Source of the DNA: Syntrophaceae bacterium
GTDB taxonomy: Bacteria; Desulfobacterota; Syntrophia; Syntrophales; PHBD01
DNA: 64,000 nt
Assembly: GCA_013177825.1 (NCBI GenBank)
Contig: JABLXX010000004.1
Span: 165,990 to 229,989, forward strand
Direction of reading: 5' to 3'
Within the stretch, counting starts at the first letter, position 1, and every line of letters starts with the position of its first letter. The translations under genes were made by a program, and so were the position numbers. The notes under the pieces were generated by a model. The model was not told the origin of the DNA and did not search any database. It saw nothing but the letters and a program-made list of their open reading frames with translations. Shown piece after piece: positions 46,059-55,167 of the stretch.

Positions 46059-48293
46059 ATGGAATCGACCACCGTCTCGGTCGGCGGGATGACCTGCGCC
46101 GCCTGCGTCCGCAGGGTGGAAAACGCCCTGAAGGAGATTCCCGGCGTGGCGGATGTCTCGGTGAACCTGGCCACCGCCCGGGCCACCCTCGTTCACGAGG
46201 GGGTCTGGGCCGGCGTGGAGGCCGTCCGGGAGGTCGTGACCGACAGCGGCTACGAATACCTGGGGATTCCCGACGAAGACCGGGAGGATCCCATCACGGA
46301 GGCCCGGGAGCGGGAAATCCGGGACCTGACGGTCCGTTTCTCCGTCGGGATCGTCTTGAGCGTTCTGATCTTCCTGGGATCCATGCAGCACTGGTTTCCC
46401 TTCCTCCGGGATATTCCCCATGCGCCTCTGCGCGTGGTCCTGTTCTTCCTGACCGTTCCGGTGATCTTCTGGGTCGGAGAGCGGTTTCTGGTCGGTGCCT
46501 GGAAGGCGGCCCTTCAGAAAACCAGCGACATGAACACCCTGGTGGCCGTGGGGGCCCTGTCGGCATTCCTCTATTCTTCCGGGGCCACGTTCTTCCCCGG
46601 ATTTTTCGCGGCGGCCGGCGTAGCGCCCCACGTCTACTTCGACGGTGCCGCCTTTATCGTGACCCTCATCCTCCTGGGACGTCTCCTGGAGGCAAAGGCC
46701 AAGGGGCGGACCTCCCGGGCGATTCAGCGCCTCGTGGGCCTGAAGCCGAAAACGGCCCGGGTCCTCCGGGGAGAGGAGGAGACGGACCTTCCCGTGGAGG
46801 CCGTCGTTGCCGGCGACCGAATCCGGGTGCGGCCGGGGGAGAAGATCCCCGTCGACGGCGTCGTCCTTTCGGGCGCCTCCGCCGTGGATGAATCGATGCT
46901 CACCGGGGAGAGCCTGCCGGTGGCCAAGGAGGAGGGGGCGGAGGTCTTCGCCGCCACGCTGAACCGGACAGGTACCTTCACCTTCCGGGCGACCCGGGTG
47001 GGAAAGGAGACGGTTCTGGCCCAGATCATCCGGCTTGTGGAGGCCGCCCAGGGATCGAAGGCACCGGTCCAGAGGCTGGCCGACCGGGTGGCCTCGATCT
47101 TCGTGCCCGTCGTCTTCGCTATCGGTGTTGTCACTTTCGTCGTGTGGATGTTTCTTGTCCCGGACCCGATCTTCAGCCTGGCCCTTCTGAACTTCGTTTC
47201 CGTGCTTGTCATCGCCTGTCCCTGCGCCCTCGGCCTGGCCACCCCCACGGCGGTGATGGTGGGCACCGGCCTCGGCGCGGAAAACGGCATCCTCATCAAG
47301 GGCGGCGAGAGCCTGGAGCGGGCGGGCCGGCTGACAACGGTCGTCTTCGACAAGACGGGCACCCTGACGAAAGGGGAGCCGGAGGTGACGGACATCATCG
47401 CCGCCCCCGGTTTTGTCCGGGAGGATGTTCTGCAGGCGGCCATGTCCCTCGAGGTCGGATCGGAGCACCCCCTGGCGGCGGCGATCCTGGCCGGGGGGAA
47501 AGCGGAGGGGCTGTCGCCGCAGCCGCTGGAAGACTTTGAGGCCCTTCCCGGACTGGGTGCGCGGGCCGTGCTGGCCGGCGACCGTTTCCTCATCGGGAAC
47601 CTCCGCCTGATGGAGCAGGAAAGCATCGATCTGTCAGGGCTTCGGGAGATCGGGGAGCGATTGTCCGGGGAAGGAAAGACGTCCGTGTTTCTGGCCGCCG
47701 ACGGCCGTGCAGCCGGGATCATTGCCCTGGCGGACGCCTTGCGGGAGTCGGCGGGGGCTGCCATTGCCGACCTGAAGAAAATGGGCCTCCAGGTTGCCCT
47801 GATCACGGGGGACAACCGGGCGGCCGGGGAGTCGGCGGGACGCGCGCTCGGAATCGACCGCGTCCTGGCGGATGTCCTGCCGGGAGACAAGGCCAACGAG
47901 ATCCAGAGACTTCAGAAATCGGGTCAGGTGGTGGCCATGGTTGGGGACGGGATCAACGATGCCCCGGCCCTGGCCGCGGCGGACATCGGCATCGCCATCG
48001 GGTCGGGAACGGACGTGGCCGTCGAAGCCAGCGACCTGACCCTCATGCGGAGCGACCTGACCCTCGTTCCCCGGGCCATCGGCCTTTCCCTGGCGACGAT
48101 GAAGGTCATCCGCCAGAACCTCTTCTGGGCTTTCATCTACAACATCGTCGGCATCCCCGTGGCGGCCGGTGTTCTCTATCCCTTCTTCGGAATCCTCCTG
48201 AATCCTGAATTCGCCGCCGCCGCCATGGCCTTCAGCTCCGTCTCCGTGGTCACCAATTCCCTGCGCCTCCGGCGGGTCTGGAAGAACCGGTAG
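46059..48293 (+). CDS. copA: Copper-translocating P1B-type ATPase
   Basis: 744 residues with one N-terminal HMA domain (GMTCAAC, C13/C16). Membrane helices flank the TGES loop (LTGESLPV near 287-294), and the metal-channel CPC is at 387-389 in [12 protein letters not shown]. The phosphorylated Asp is at 431 in DKTGTLTKG, and the hinge is [13 protein letters not shown]. The CPC and C-terminal NxxxxP/SSxxVxxNS elements fit P1B-1 Cu+ export. It forms a two-gene copper-efflux unit with copZ. No copper regulator is beside it. Confidence 0.95.
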   Translation: MESTTVSVGGMTCAACVRRVENALKEIPGVADVSVNLATARATLVHEGVWAGVEAVREVVTDSGYEYLGIPDEDREDPITEAREREIRDLTVRFSVGIVLSVLIFLGSMQHWFPFLRDIPHAPLRVVLFFLTVPVIFWVGERFLVGAWKAALQKTSDMNTLVAVGALSAFLYSSGATFFPGFFAAAGVAPHVYFDGAAFIVTLILLGRLLEAKAKGRTSRAIQRLVGLKPKTARVLRGEEETDLPVEAVVAGDRIRVRPGEKIPVDGVVLSGASAVDESMLTGESLPVAKEEGAEVFAATLNRTGTFTFRATRVGKETVLAQIIRLVEAAQGSKAPVQRLADRVASIFVPVVFAIGVVTFVVWMFLVPDPIFSLALLNFVSVLVIACPCALGLATPTAVMVGTGLGAENGILIKGGESLERAGRLTTVVFDKTGTLTKGEPEVTDIIAAPGFVREDVLQAAMSLEVGSEHPLAAAILAGGKAEGLSPQPLEDFEALPGLGARAVLAGDRFLIGNLRLMEQESIDLSGLREIGERLSGEGKTSVFLAADGRAAGIIALADALRESAGAAIADLKKMGLQVALITGDNRAAGESAGRALGIDRVLADVLPGDKANEIQRLQKSGQVVAMVGDGINDAPALAAADIGIAIGSGTDVAVEASDLTLMRSDLTLVPRAIGLSLATMKVIRQNLFWAFIYNIVGIPVAAGVLYPFFGILLNPEFAAAAMAFSSVSVVTNSLRLRRVWKNR

Positions 48294-48324
48294 TGCAACC
48301 GTACGACCCGGAAAAGCGAAAGGG

Positions 48325-48345
48325 GAACGGATTTCTAATCCGTTC
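48325..48345 (+). terminator. Possible terminator after copA
   Basis: GAACGGATT and AATCCGTTC form a nine-base-pair stem with a three-base loop, 32 bases past the copA stop. It is followed by a pyrimidine-rich rather than a pure T tract, so the termination call is moderate. Confidence 0.5.
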
Positions 48346-48594
48346 TTCCTCTTCCTTTTCTTATTTTCTTTATGTTGCGGCGCGGGGGCTGCCACGGGGG
48401 CTTCCGCCGTCGCGGCCTTTTTCCCCGCGATCCCTCGTCGACGGCCAGAAAGGCTGGAGGGATGGAAAAAAGTCCTAATCGCTCCTCTGGAAACCCCCGG
48501 TCGCGCCCCCGCGAACGTCCGTCGGGGAGAGGGGGCTTCCCGGAGCGCGAATAGCGGCTTTTTCGGGGTATCCTGCCGTCGCAGAGAAGCGCCC

Positions 48595-48641
48595 GCAAAG
48601 TCATCTGTCTGAGCGCCCCCAGGCGCGAGTTATGACTTTGC
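48595..48641. repeat. 10-base inverted repeat with inner stem
   Basis: GCAAAGTCAT (48595-48604) is the exact reverse complement of ATGACTTTGC (48632-48641). Between them GCGCC-CCCA-GGCGC adds a second stem. Perfect arms of this length in an otherwise featureless region suggest a conserved element rather than chance. Confidence 0.6.
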
Positions 48642-48868
48642 AGCGGAGCGAGACGATGCAGGGTCGAAAAAATGCTTCTGAGCGCGAGGGAAGCCCCTCT
48701 CCCATGAGCTGGATTCCCGTTTGTGGTTTCTGGTTTCCTGGAAAAGAGAAGGAAGGAAGGACCAACAGATTTGAAATCCGTTTGCTTTTGACTTTCTTGT
48801 TCGATGGTCTGTCAGTTCGTTCCCCGATCCGACGAGTGGCAAGGGACGAGGGGAACGCGGTAGGTGAT

Positions 48869-48883
48869 CCTTTTTCAACAGCC
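48869..48883 (-). repeat. Second copy of the GGCTGTTGAAAAAGG repeat end
   Basis: Matches the left end of the 44332-44454 element over 15 bases and lies four bases past the YchF-like gene stop on the coding strand. No matching opposite end was found by eye. Confidence 0.6.
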
Positions 48884-48886
48884 TGA

Positions 48887-49918
48887 TTATACGTTGAACC
48901 GGAAGGTCACGATATCCCCGTCCCGGACGATGTAGTCTTTCCCCTCCAGGCGCAGCCGGCCGGCTGCTTTCGCGGCGGCAAGTCCTCCTCCGCAGGAGAT
49001 GAAGTCCTCGTATCCCACGACTTCCGCCTTGATGAAGCCCCGCTCGAAGTCCTTGTGGATGGCGGCGGCGGCCCTGGGAGCCCTCGATTCTGCCGGGATC
49101 ACCCAGGACTTCACCTCGTCCTCGCCGACGGTGAAATACTGGATTCGCCCGAGCATTTCGAATGCGGCCCGGATGACGCGGGTAAATGCCGGTTCGGTCA
49201 GGTCAAGCGCTTCGAGAAAATCCGCCTGCTCCTCCGGAGGAAGCTCAAGCATTTCCGCTTCCAGCTTGCCGCAGATGCCGATGACGGGATCCCTCAGGCC
49301 GGCCTTCTGCCGGAACGCCTCGACCTGCGATGCGTCTCCCTCGGCCGTGTTCAGGACCACCAGCTCCGGGCGCAGGGTCCAGAAGGAAAAACTGCGGAGG
49401 GCATGTAGTTCCTCGGGGGCAAGACCAAGTTCCCGAAGCGGCAGGCTTCCTTCGAGCTGCTCCTGGAGTCTCGGCAGCAGGTCCGCCTGGAGCAGCTCCA
49501 GCGGATTCAGGGCCTTGCGGGGAATCTTCCGGAGCCGCTCCCCCCGGTTCTCCACGACCATCAGATCCGAGAGAATCAGTTCATCTTCCAGCTGGCGCCA
49601 CCGCTGAACCATTTCCTGCACATCCACGGCGGTAAACCCATCCACCACGTGCAGGAGCCCGTCGACACCGGCCAGGCTCTGGCGGACCGTCTGCCAGGCC
49701 TTTTCCCCGGCGGCATGGACGTCCACGAAGGGTGCCCTGGCCGGAGAAACCTTGGCCGGATGGAAAATCGAAACGAGGTGATCGAAACGGTCGTCCGGCA
49801 CGACGGCCTGTCCGCGGACGCAGGTCTCCCCGAAAGCGTCCCGGCTGTTCGTACCGGTCATGATTTCAAACAGGGTGCTCTTCCCGCTCTGGGGAAGCCC
49901 AATAATTCCAAGCTCCAT
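48887..49918 (-). CDS. YchF-like P-loop nucleotidase (OBG family, TGS domain)
   Basis: 343 residues. Walker A is GLPQSGKST at about 7-15. The middle of the protein is a helical coiled arm. The C-terminus carries the TGS/DUF933 signature in SWVIPAESRAPRAAAAIHKDFERGFIKAEVVGYEDF. It is close to YchF, which binds ATP and ribosomes, but the N-terminal GTPase motifs and overall identity are weaker, so it is probably a paralogue. Standard YchF would be near pth elsewhere. ATG at 49918. Confidence 0.8.
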   Translation of the reverse strand: MELGIIGLPQSGKSTLFEIMTGTNSRDAFGETCVRGQAVVPDDRFDHLVSIFHPAKVSPARAPFVDVHAAGEKAWQTVRQSLAGVDGLLHVVDGFTAVDVQEMVQRWRQLEDELILSDLMVVENRGERLRKIPRKALNPLELLQADLLPRLQEQLEGSLPLRELGLAPEELHALRSFSFWTLRPELVVLNTAEGDASQVEAFRQKAGLRDPVIGICGKLEAEMLELPPEEQADFLEALDLTEPAFTRVIRAAFEMLGRIQYFTVGEDEVKSWVIPAESRAPRAAAAIHKDFERGFIKAEVVGYEDFISCGGGLAAAKAAGRLRLEGKDYIVRDGDIVTFRFNV

Positions 49919-50083
49919 AATTGTTCCTCTTGCAGGTTCCGGCGCGCCCTATATCAGTACGGGGATGCACTTTCAAGAAAAACAATCTGGCCGGGGAGAT
50001 GCCGAAGGAATGGATTCTCCATCCATTTGCGCATCGACGGCGGGAGACGCCCGTCCGGATTGGTTCCACCGCCGGTGCACACG

Positions 50084-50107
50084 GTCCCGCCCCACAGGGG
50101 GCGGGAC
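50084..50107 (-). terminator. GC hairpin downstream of the outer-membrane barrel gene
   Basis: GTCCCGCCCC/GGGGCGGGAC forms a perfect ten-base stem with a four-base loop, about 22 bases beyond the barrel gene stop. No T run follows, so it may stabilise the 3' end or act with Rho. Confidence 0.45.
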
Positions 50108-50128
50108 TCGATGGGCACGATACGTTTT

Positions 50129-51061
50129 TCAGAAGGAGAAACTCAGTGTCACTCCGCCGTACAGGTAGGAGCTGTCCCGTTCGGAAGGCGTCGCCGTTCC
50201 CTTCAGGCCCTGTCCTTTCATCTCCAGCCGCGCCTCGTTGGACAGGGGGAACACATAGGACAGGGTCGGCGTGATGGTGATTTTATCCGTTGCCTTGACG
50301 GGCAGGCTGGCCGTCACGACGCCGTCGTGAAAGTTGCTGAACTTGTCGTCCGTTGCCAGGCTGTCGCCGTCGAATTTCGGGTAACCGCCGTATCCGGCAC
50401 CGGCGTTGAACAGGGTGGCGTCCGCATAGGTGCTCAGGAGGTAGCTGGCCGATGCTCCAAGTTTCAGGGACACCATCTTGTTCAGTTCAAAGACGTGGGA
50501 GATCCCGAGCAGGAAATACCAGTTCCGGTAATGGTCGATCTCCTTGTAGACCGTCAGGGTCGGCGAGAGAAGCGTGTTGAGGCCGATGGAGGCGAAGATC
50601 TCCTGGGCGTCGGCCCGGTCGAGCCCGTCACTGTTCAGCGACGCCAGGCTGTAATAGATGTAGCCGGCGCCGAGGTTCACGAGCCCGATTGTCTTCGTGT
50701 ACGAAAGCGTCAGGTCTGTCTCGTTCCAGGTCCCGTGGTAGCTCTTCCCTTCGCTGCCGCCGTAGTAGGGGTTCGTGTCGATGTTTCCCCACAGGTTGGC
50801 GGAAAATCCCTTCCAGCCGACGGTGGCGGACGGCTGGATGACGATGCTGTTCCGGCTCAGCTCATAGCCCCTCCAGATGTACTGGCTCAGGACAGAGACC
50901 GAGACGTCGCCCGTCGGCGCTTCCACGGCGGGGGCCGCCGCCTCCGCCGCGGCCGGTTTCGTTTCGGCCGGCTTTTCTTCCGCCGTCGCTGCCGTCTGGA
51001 TCATGAAAACCGCCGCAATGGCGCAGCACAGGGTGATGAAGATCCTTTTCCCGTAGAACAT
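50129..51061 (-). CDS. Outer-membrane beta-barrel protein, putative porin (TorF-like)
   Basis: 310 residues. A signal peptide of about 27 residues (ending ATAEEKPAE) is followed by a short Ala/Pro/Glu linker. After VSVSVLSQYIWRGYELS come alternating hydrophobic-polar strands rich in Tyr, Trp and Gly, ending in the aromatic GVTLSFSF typical of BAM substrates. WRGYELS is a feature of the TorF-type family. Its transported compound is unknown. The next gene upstream on the same strand is the Tat-exported flavoprotein, separated by a terminator. Confidence 0.8.
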   Translation of the reverse strand: MFYGKRIFITLCCAIAAVFMIQTAATAEEKPAETKPAAAEAAAPAVEAPTGDVSVSVLSQYIWRGYELSRNSIVIQPSATVGWKGFSANLWGNIDTNPYYGGSEGKSYHGTWNETDLTLSYTKTIGLVNLGAGYIYYSLASLNSDGLDRADAQEIFASIGLNTLLSPTLTVYKEIDHYRNWYFLLGISHVFELNKMVSLKLGASASYLLSTYADATLFNAGAGYGGYPKFDGDSLATDDKFSNFHDGVVTASLPVKATDKITITPTLSYVFPLSNEARLEMKGQGLKGTATPSERDSSYLYGGVTLSFSF

Positions 51062-51284
51062 GATTCATTCCTCCTTGCAAACAGAATGAAAAATGTTTCT
51101 CAAGGAGTGTGCCACGGGAGGTCCTGGTGATGTAACTCCTTGTTACTGTGGTGGAACAACCCGTTCTGGAGTGACAGTGGAGAAGGGGAAAGTCCGACAT
51201 TTATGTCCCGTTCCGGGGAATCGGGGCGAAAATGTGGCGAGTGCCGCGGAGATGTGTCGGAAGTTCTGCCGGATGGAAGCGGAT

Positions 51285-51314
51285 AAAAAAAGGGGGCGCC
51301 GGATCGGCGCCCCC
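51285..51314 (-). terminator. Rho-independent terminator after the fumarate-reductase-like gene
   Basis: GGGGGCGCC/GGCGCCCCC stem with a five-base loop; on the minus strand it is followed by seven Ts. It lies 25 bases past the flavoprotein stop, so the barrel gene downstream has its own promoter. Confidence 0.9.
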
Positions 51315-51338
51315 GATGATGTTACAGAGTGAGGATGA

Positions 51339-52898
51339 TCAGCCCCACGCTTTTTCAGCCGCCGCGTTCCTGCCGGCGATCCGGCCGAAAACGAGACAGT
51401 CCAGCGTGGCGCAGCTGCCCAGACGGACGGCGCCATGGACGCCGCCGGTCACTTCGCCGGCGCAGTAAAGACCTTGGATGGGCTGGTCCGTCATGACGTC
51501 GGTTGCCTGTGCCTTGGTGTTCATGTTGATGCCGCCCATCGTGTGGTGAACCTTGGGCATGAGCCGCAGGGCGTACCACGGACCGGGGCCGAGGGGCTTC
51601 TGGTTCTTCTGCAGGTACCGGCCCCACTCCTCGTCCTTGCCCGCCAGGACGCTCTTGTTCCAGGTGTCGATGGTCTGCTTCAGGGGTTCGATGGGGACGT
51701 TGTAGGCCGCCGCCATCTCCTCCAGCGTCTTGTATTCCTTCACGACGCCCCGTTCCATCAGCTTCGGCATGTACTCCGCCAGGAGCTTCTTGCCGATGGC
51801 GTAACCGTTCGCGTCGGTCATGGCGATGCACTTGTTCCCCGCCTTGATGATCGCGTCGGCGCGGATTTTCCGGTCTGCCAGCTCGTTGACGAAGCGCTTT
51901 CCCGTCTTGGTGTCCACCCAGAGGCCGTACATGGCGGCGCAGAGCTGGGCAAAGAAGGGGGAGAGCCCCATCCCTTTTTCATCGGGGCTGCCCCAGGGAC
52001 CCAGCTGAATCCAGGAGAGCTGGATCGGCGTGCAGCCGATCCGGAAGGCCTCCCGCAGGGCCTCAGCGGTGGCTCCGGGCTGGTTCGTCGTCTGCATGTC
52101 CGCCGTCAGCCGGGGGTCCTGGAGGGTCCGAAAGGCCACGTCGGCGCCGAATCCGCCCGTAGCCAGAACGACGGCCTTGCGGGCCTTGATGTCCTTCAGC
52201 TTGCCGCTGCCGGCCTTCGGGAAAGTGTAGCCTTCGCGGATCTGGACGCCTTTCACCCGGCCGTCGGCGTCCCGGTAAATCTGGGTCAGGTAAGCCCGCG
52301 TACGGGGTACGACGCCCAACTCCTTCAGCTTCAGGAGTTGCTGCTGCACGATGGCGGAGCCGCTCTGGTTGTAGGTGCTGTACATCCTGGGGACGGAATG
52401 GCCGCCCTCCTGGGTCAGCTTGTCCTTGTACTTGACGCCGAGTTCGCTGATGGTCCACATCACCGTGCTGACGGACTGGTCGGCCACCATCTTGGCCAGC
52501 TCCACGTGGTTCAGGTTCAGTCCCGCCGCGAGCATGTCCTTCAGGAGCAGCTCCGGGGAATCCTTGATGCCTTCCTTCTCCTCCATGGGTGAACCCGCCG
52601 CCGATACGACACCGCCGTTGATGATGGAGTTGCCGCCGGGGGTCATCATTTTTTCCAGGACCACCACGGAGGCGCCTGCCTTCTTGGCCTCATAGGCGGC
52701 CGCCAGACCGGCGAAACCGCTGCCGATGACCACGACGTCGAAGGTCTCCTGCCACTTCTTCGGCAGAGGTGCCGCCTCGGCGCTCCAGGGCTTCATCGTG
52801 AGCGTGCCCGCTGCGACGCCCGCAGCCGCAGCCGCGCCGCTTGTTTTCAAAAAGTTTCTTCTCGTCATTGTTTTCGGGGTTTTCGTTTCTTCCGACAT
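51339..52898 (-). CDS. Tat-exported flavocytochrome-c-type FAD reductase (fumarate/urocanate reductase-like), no heme domain
   Basis: 519 residues. The twin-arginine signal MTRRNFLKTSG near 11-21 predicts folded export to the periplasm. The FAD site is DVVVIGSGFAGLAAAYEAKKAG near 54-75 with VLEKMMTPGGNSIINGGVV. The C-terminal MPKVHHTMGGINMN and GLYCAGEVTGGVHGA motifs match soluble fumarate-reductase-like flavoproteins. There is no CxxCH heme motif, so electrons must come from another protein. The electron acceptor could be fumarate, urocanate or an acrylate; sequence does not decide. Confidence 0.9.
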   Translation of the reverse strand: MSEETKTPKTMTRRNFLKTSGAAAAAGVAAGTLTMKPWSAEAAPLPKKWQETFDVVVIGSGFAGLAAAYEAKKAGASVVVLEKMMTPGGNSIINGGVVSAAGSPMEEKEGIKDSPELLLKDMLAAGLNLNHVELAKMVADQSVSTVMWTISELGVKYKDKLTQEGGHSVPRMYSTYNQSGSAIVQQQLLKLKELGVVPRTRAYLTQIYRDADGRVKGVQIREGYTFPKAGSGKLKDIKARKAVVLATGGFGADVAFRTLQDPRLTADMQTTNQPGATAEALREAFRIGCTPIQLSWIQLGPWGSPDEKGMGLSPFFAQLCAAMYGLWVDTKTGKRFVNELADRKIRADAIIKAGNKCIAMTDANGYAIGKKLLAEYMPKLMERGVVKEYKTLEEMAAAYNVPIEPLKQTIDTWNKSVLAGKDEEWGRYLQKNQKPLGPGPWYALRLMPKVHHTMGGINMNTKAQATDVMTDQPIQGLYCAGEVTGGVHGAVRLGSCATLDCLVFGRIAGRNAAAEKAWG

Positions 52899-52970
52899 GT
52901 TGTACCTCCTGAATTTCCATTCGCATGGATGGGTTATTATTCCCCCGTACTATCCCCTGTTTCCGTTTTC

Positions 52971-52998
52971 CGTTCATGAGGCCCCGGCCTGATGAACG
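52971..52998 (-). repeat. Leader hairpin with GTTCAT half-sites, upstream of the flavoprotein gene
   Basis: CGTTCAT-G-AGGCC-CC-GGCCT-G-ATGAACG forms a near-perfect 12-pair stem with one G-G mismatch and a two-base loop. A third GTTCAT follows at 53004-53009. It sits in the expected 5' leader of the Tat flavoprotein, just past the putative -10 box, so it could be a regulator site or an RNA hairpin. Confidence 0.6.
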
Positions 52999-53004
52999 AC
53001 TTTG

Positions 53005-53034
53005 TTCATACGCTGTCCGCCGATCCGAAGTCAA
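53005..53034 (-). promoter_or_regulatory. Putative promoter of the Tat-exported flavoprotein
   Basis: On the minus strand TTGACT (53034-53029), an 18-base spacer and TATGAA (53010-53005) resemble a sigma-70 promoter. The -10 box overlaps a GTTCAT repeat. It lies about 110 bases before the gene start. Confidence 0.4.
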
Positions 53035-53284
53035 TCCCGTATCTCGTTCTCGCGTAATAATATATGATTTCAAGCGGTTTCGGCCTCATTGCCGGTCCGT
53101 GGGAAAGATCACGAGACCGGTTGATCTCACGAGCCGGGAACGATATATAGACAACTTGTCGGCCGGGCCGTCCGAAGCGTTCGCTCGAAGGCGGTCCGGG
53201 GCAGGTGGGGTGCTGTTCGTTCCGGTGGAAATCCATGGGTGTATGTTTGTATTCGTTTTTTCGGAAATCGGGGAGATGACGGAA

Positions 53285-53902
53285 ATGGGTTTGAAGAAGA
53301 ATGAATCCGCAGGTGTTCGGCCCGCTCTGACCGCCCGTTTCCGGGATGCACTCGGTTTTGCGGCCGTCCTCCATGCGGACCAGGTCCGCAAGGGATCGGA
53401 CATCCCCTACGTGGCCCACCTGCTTGCCGTGGCGTCGACCGTGATCGAGCAGGGGGGGAACGAAGACCTGGCCATTGCCGCGCTCCTCCATGATGCGGCG
53501 GAGGACCAGGGCGGCGCGGATATCCTGGCGCGGATCCGCTCCCTGTACGGGGAAACCGTGGCGGCCGTCGTGGAGGCCTGTTCGGATGCGATGGAATCGC
53601 CCAAACCGCCGTGGCGTGAACGGAAGGAATGCTACATCGGTCATCTGGCGGAGGCTCCCGAAGACGTGCTCCTCGTCTCGCTGGCGGACAAGCTTCACAA
53701 CGCCCGGGCAATCCTCCGGGACTACAGGGACGTGGGCGAGGCCTTGTGGGAACGGTTCCGCGGGGGCCGAGCCGGGACCCTCTGGTATTATGAAACCCTG
53801 GCGGAGACCTTCGAGCGGTGCGGGAAGTTCCGCGGACTGGCGGGAGAGCTCCGGTCCGTCGTCGACGAACTGGTCCGGACCGCCGGGACGGCGGCTTCCT
53901 GA
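53285..53902 (+). CDS. HD-domain hydrolase, MESH1/small-alarmone-hydrolase-like
   Basis: 205 residues from the ATG at 53285 (GGGGAG nine bases upstream; an ATG at 53276 overlaps that site). The metal-binding HD motif is in LLHDAAEDQGG near 68-78, with an upstream His in HADQVRKGSDIPYVAHLLAV and a later LVSLADKLHNARAILRDY. This is the hydrolase half of RelA/SpoT, consistent with (p)ppGpp degradation, without a synthetase or TGS domain. Activity is inferred. It diverges from the flavoprotein gene and heads an HD-GNAT pair. Confidence 0.8.
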   Translation: MGLKKNESAGVRPALTARFRDALGFAAVLHADQVRKGSDIPYVAHLLAVASTVIEQGGNEDLAIAALLHDAAEDQGGADILARIRSLYGETVAAVVEACSDAMESPKPPWRERKECYIGHLAEAPEDVLLVSLADKLHNARAILRDYRDVGEALWERFRGGRAGTLWYYETLAETFERCGKFRGLAGELRSVVDELVRTAGTAAS

Positions 53903-53966
53903 CCGTTCCGGTGCCAGGGGGCCGAAACGTGTCGATCGACCAACTTCCATCAGCGAGGTGCAATCC

Positions 53967-54470
53967 ATGAACGTGGAACTGGAGCCCCTTTCGCCGGACC
54001 ACGGCGGGCCGGTGATTGACATTTTCAACCACTATATCGAGCATACCTTCGCGGCGTTTCTGGAAAACAGGGTGCCCTACGCCTTCTTCAACGTCCTGCT
54101 CAAAACGGCGGAGGGATATCCCGCCGCCGTCGTGAAGACGGAGGCGGGGGATGTCGTCGGCTTCGGCTTTCTCCGCCCCCACAGCCCGATCCCGACCATG
54201 GCGGGGACGGCGGAGATCTCCTGTTTCCTGCATCCGGACCACTGCGGGCGGGGAATCGGCGGAATCATGCTGGACCATCTACTGGAAGCCGCTGCGTTGA
54301 AGGGGATCCATACCGTCCTGGCGGCCATTTCGGCGGTCAATGAACCGAGCATCCGGTTTCACCGCAAGAATGGATTCGCCGAGTGCGGCCGATTCCGGGA
54401 GGTGTTCCGGAAACGGGGCCGTTTTGTGGACACGGTCTGGATGCAGCGCCTGCTGGGAAACGGAAAATGA
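53967..54470 (+). CDS. GNAT-family N-acetyltransferase
   Basis: 167 residues. Acetyl-CoA binding motif A is seen as ISCFLHPDHCGRGIGGIMLDHLLEAA near 85-110, and the NEPSIRFHRKNGFAECG segment near 129-145 is the B motif. It resembles phosphinothricin-type acetyltransferases in spacing. The substrate is unknown. It follows the HD gene by 64 bases. ATG at 53967. Confidence 0.85.
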   Translation: MNVELEPLSPDHGGPVIDIFNHYIEHTFAAFLENRVPYAFFNVLLKTAEGYPAAVVKTEAGDVVGFGFLRPHSPIPTMAGTAEISCFLHPDHCGRGIGGIMLDHLLEAAALKGIHTVLAAISAVNEPSIRFHRKNGFAECGRFREVFRKRGRFVDTVWMQRLLGNGK

Positions 54471-54589
54471 TCGTGACAGGGACGGCCGTTTCGGGCATAC
54501 AGCCGTAACCGCCGGCGTTGTGGTGAGGAGACCGGACTTGCCCGACAGCCGGCTGGAAACTGCAGGAAACACTGAACGAGGAGGATAAC

Positions 54590-55078
54590 ATGGCCATGAA
54601 GCAATGGGACGGTCCGCCGGAGATGCTGATCGATCCGGACAAAAAATACCGCGGGACGATTGAAACCGCACGGGGCATCATTGAGATCGAGTTTTATCCG
54701 CAGCATGCACCGCTCACCGTGAACAACTTCGTCTTCCTGGCCCGCGAGGGCTTCTATGACGGGGTCGTGTTCCACCGGGTGATTCCCGATTTTGTCATCC
54801 AGGGGGGCGATCCGACGGGCACCGGCCGGGGCGGCCCCGGGTACCGCTTCGAGGACGAGTGCGAGGGAAACCCCCTGATCCACGAGCGGGGTGTTCTCTC
54901 CATGGCGAACGCCGGCCCCGGCACGAACGGCAGCCAGTTCTTCATCACCCACTCGCCGCAGCCCCACCTGAACGGTCGGCACACGGTCTTCGGGAAGGTC
55001 GTGGCGGGCCTGGATGTCATCGACGCGATCCGTCAGGGGGACAAGATGGACAAGGTGACGATCATCGAGAGCGAATAG
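54590..55078 (+). CDS. Cyclophilin-type peptidyl-prolyl isomerase, cytoplasmic
   Basis: 162 residues, no signal peptide, so cytoplasmic (PpiB-like). The active-site sequence [19 protein letters not shown] near 63-81 contains the catalytic Arg (HRV) and the Phe/Gln pair of cyclophilins. The [23 protein letters not shown] region completes the pocket. It has a strong GAGGAGG site before the ATG and lies between the GNAT and acyl-CoA dehydrogenase genes. Confidence 0.93.
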   Translation: MAMKQWDGPPEMLIDPDKKYRGTIETARGIIEIEFYPQHAPLTVNNFVFLAREGFYDGVVFHRVIPDFVIQGGDPTGTGRGGPGYRFEDECEGNPLIHERGVLSMANAGPGTNGSQFFITHSPQPHLNGRHTVFGKVVAGLDVIDAIRQGDKMDKVTIIESE

Positions 55079-55167
55079 CCGCATTGTAGTGACGTTCAAG
55101 CCGTGCAGGGAGGTTGCCGGCTGTCCCGACGGCCCACAGGACGCCGGGAAAGGGGGAATCAAAAGCC

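Larger units (their letters stand above)
48294..48886. other. 593-base intergenic region with several inverted repeats, no recognisable gene
   Basis: Between convergent copA and the YchF-like gene. It holds a hairpin after copA (48325-48345), a 10-base inverted repeat GCAAAGTCAT/ATGACTTTGC (48595-48641) enclosing a GCGCC/GGCGC stem, an 8-base repeat CGTTCCCC/GGGGAACG (48818-48857) and the GGCTGTTGAAAAAGG end motif on the minus strand (48869-48883). Frames inside are short, shift base composition and resemble nothing known. Remnants of a mobile element or a structured RNA are both open. Confidence 0.6.

Noticed and set aside
44532-47468. 978-codon open frame on the minus strand across the MBL and copA genes
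   Set aside because: Antisense to two well-supported genes and to a thioesterase region; composition is rich in Gly, Arg and His with no recognisable domain.
51080-51125. Sigma-54 promoter upstream of the outer-membrane barrel gene
   Set aside because: On the minus strand TGGCACACTCCTTGAG has the -24 GG but GA instead of the essential -12 GC, so the site is not credible.
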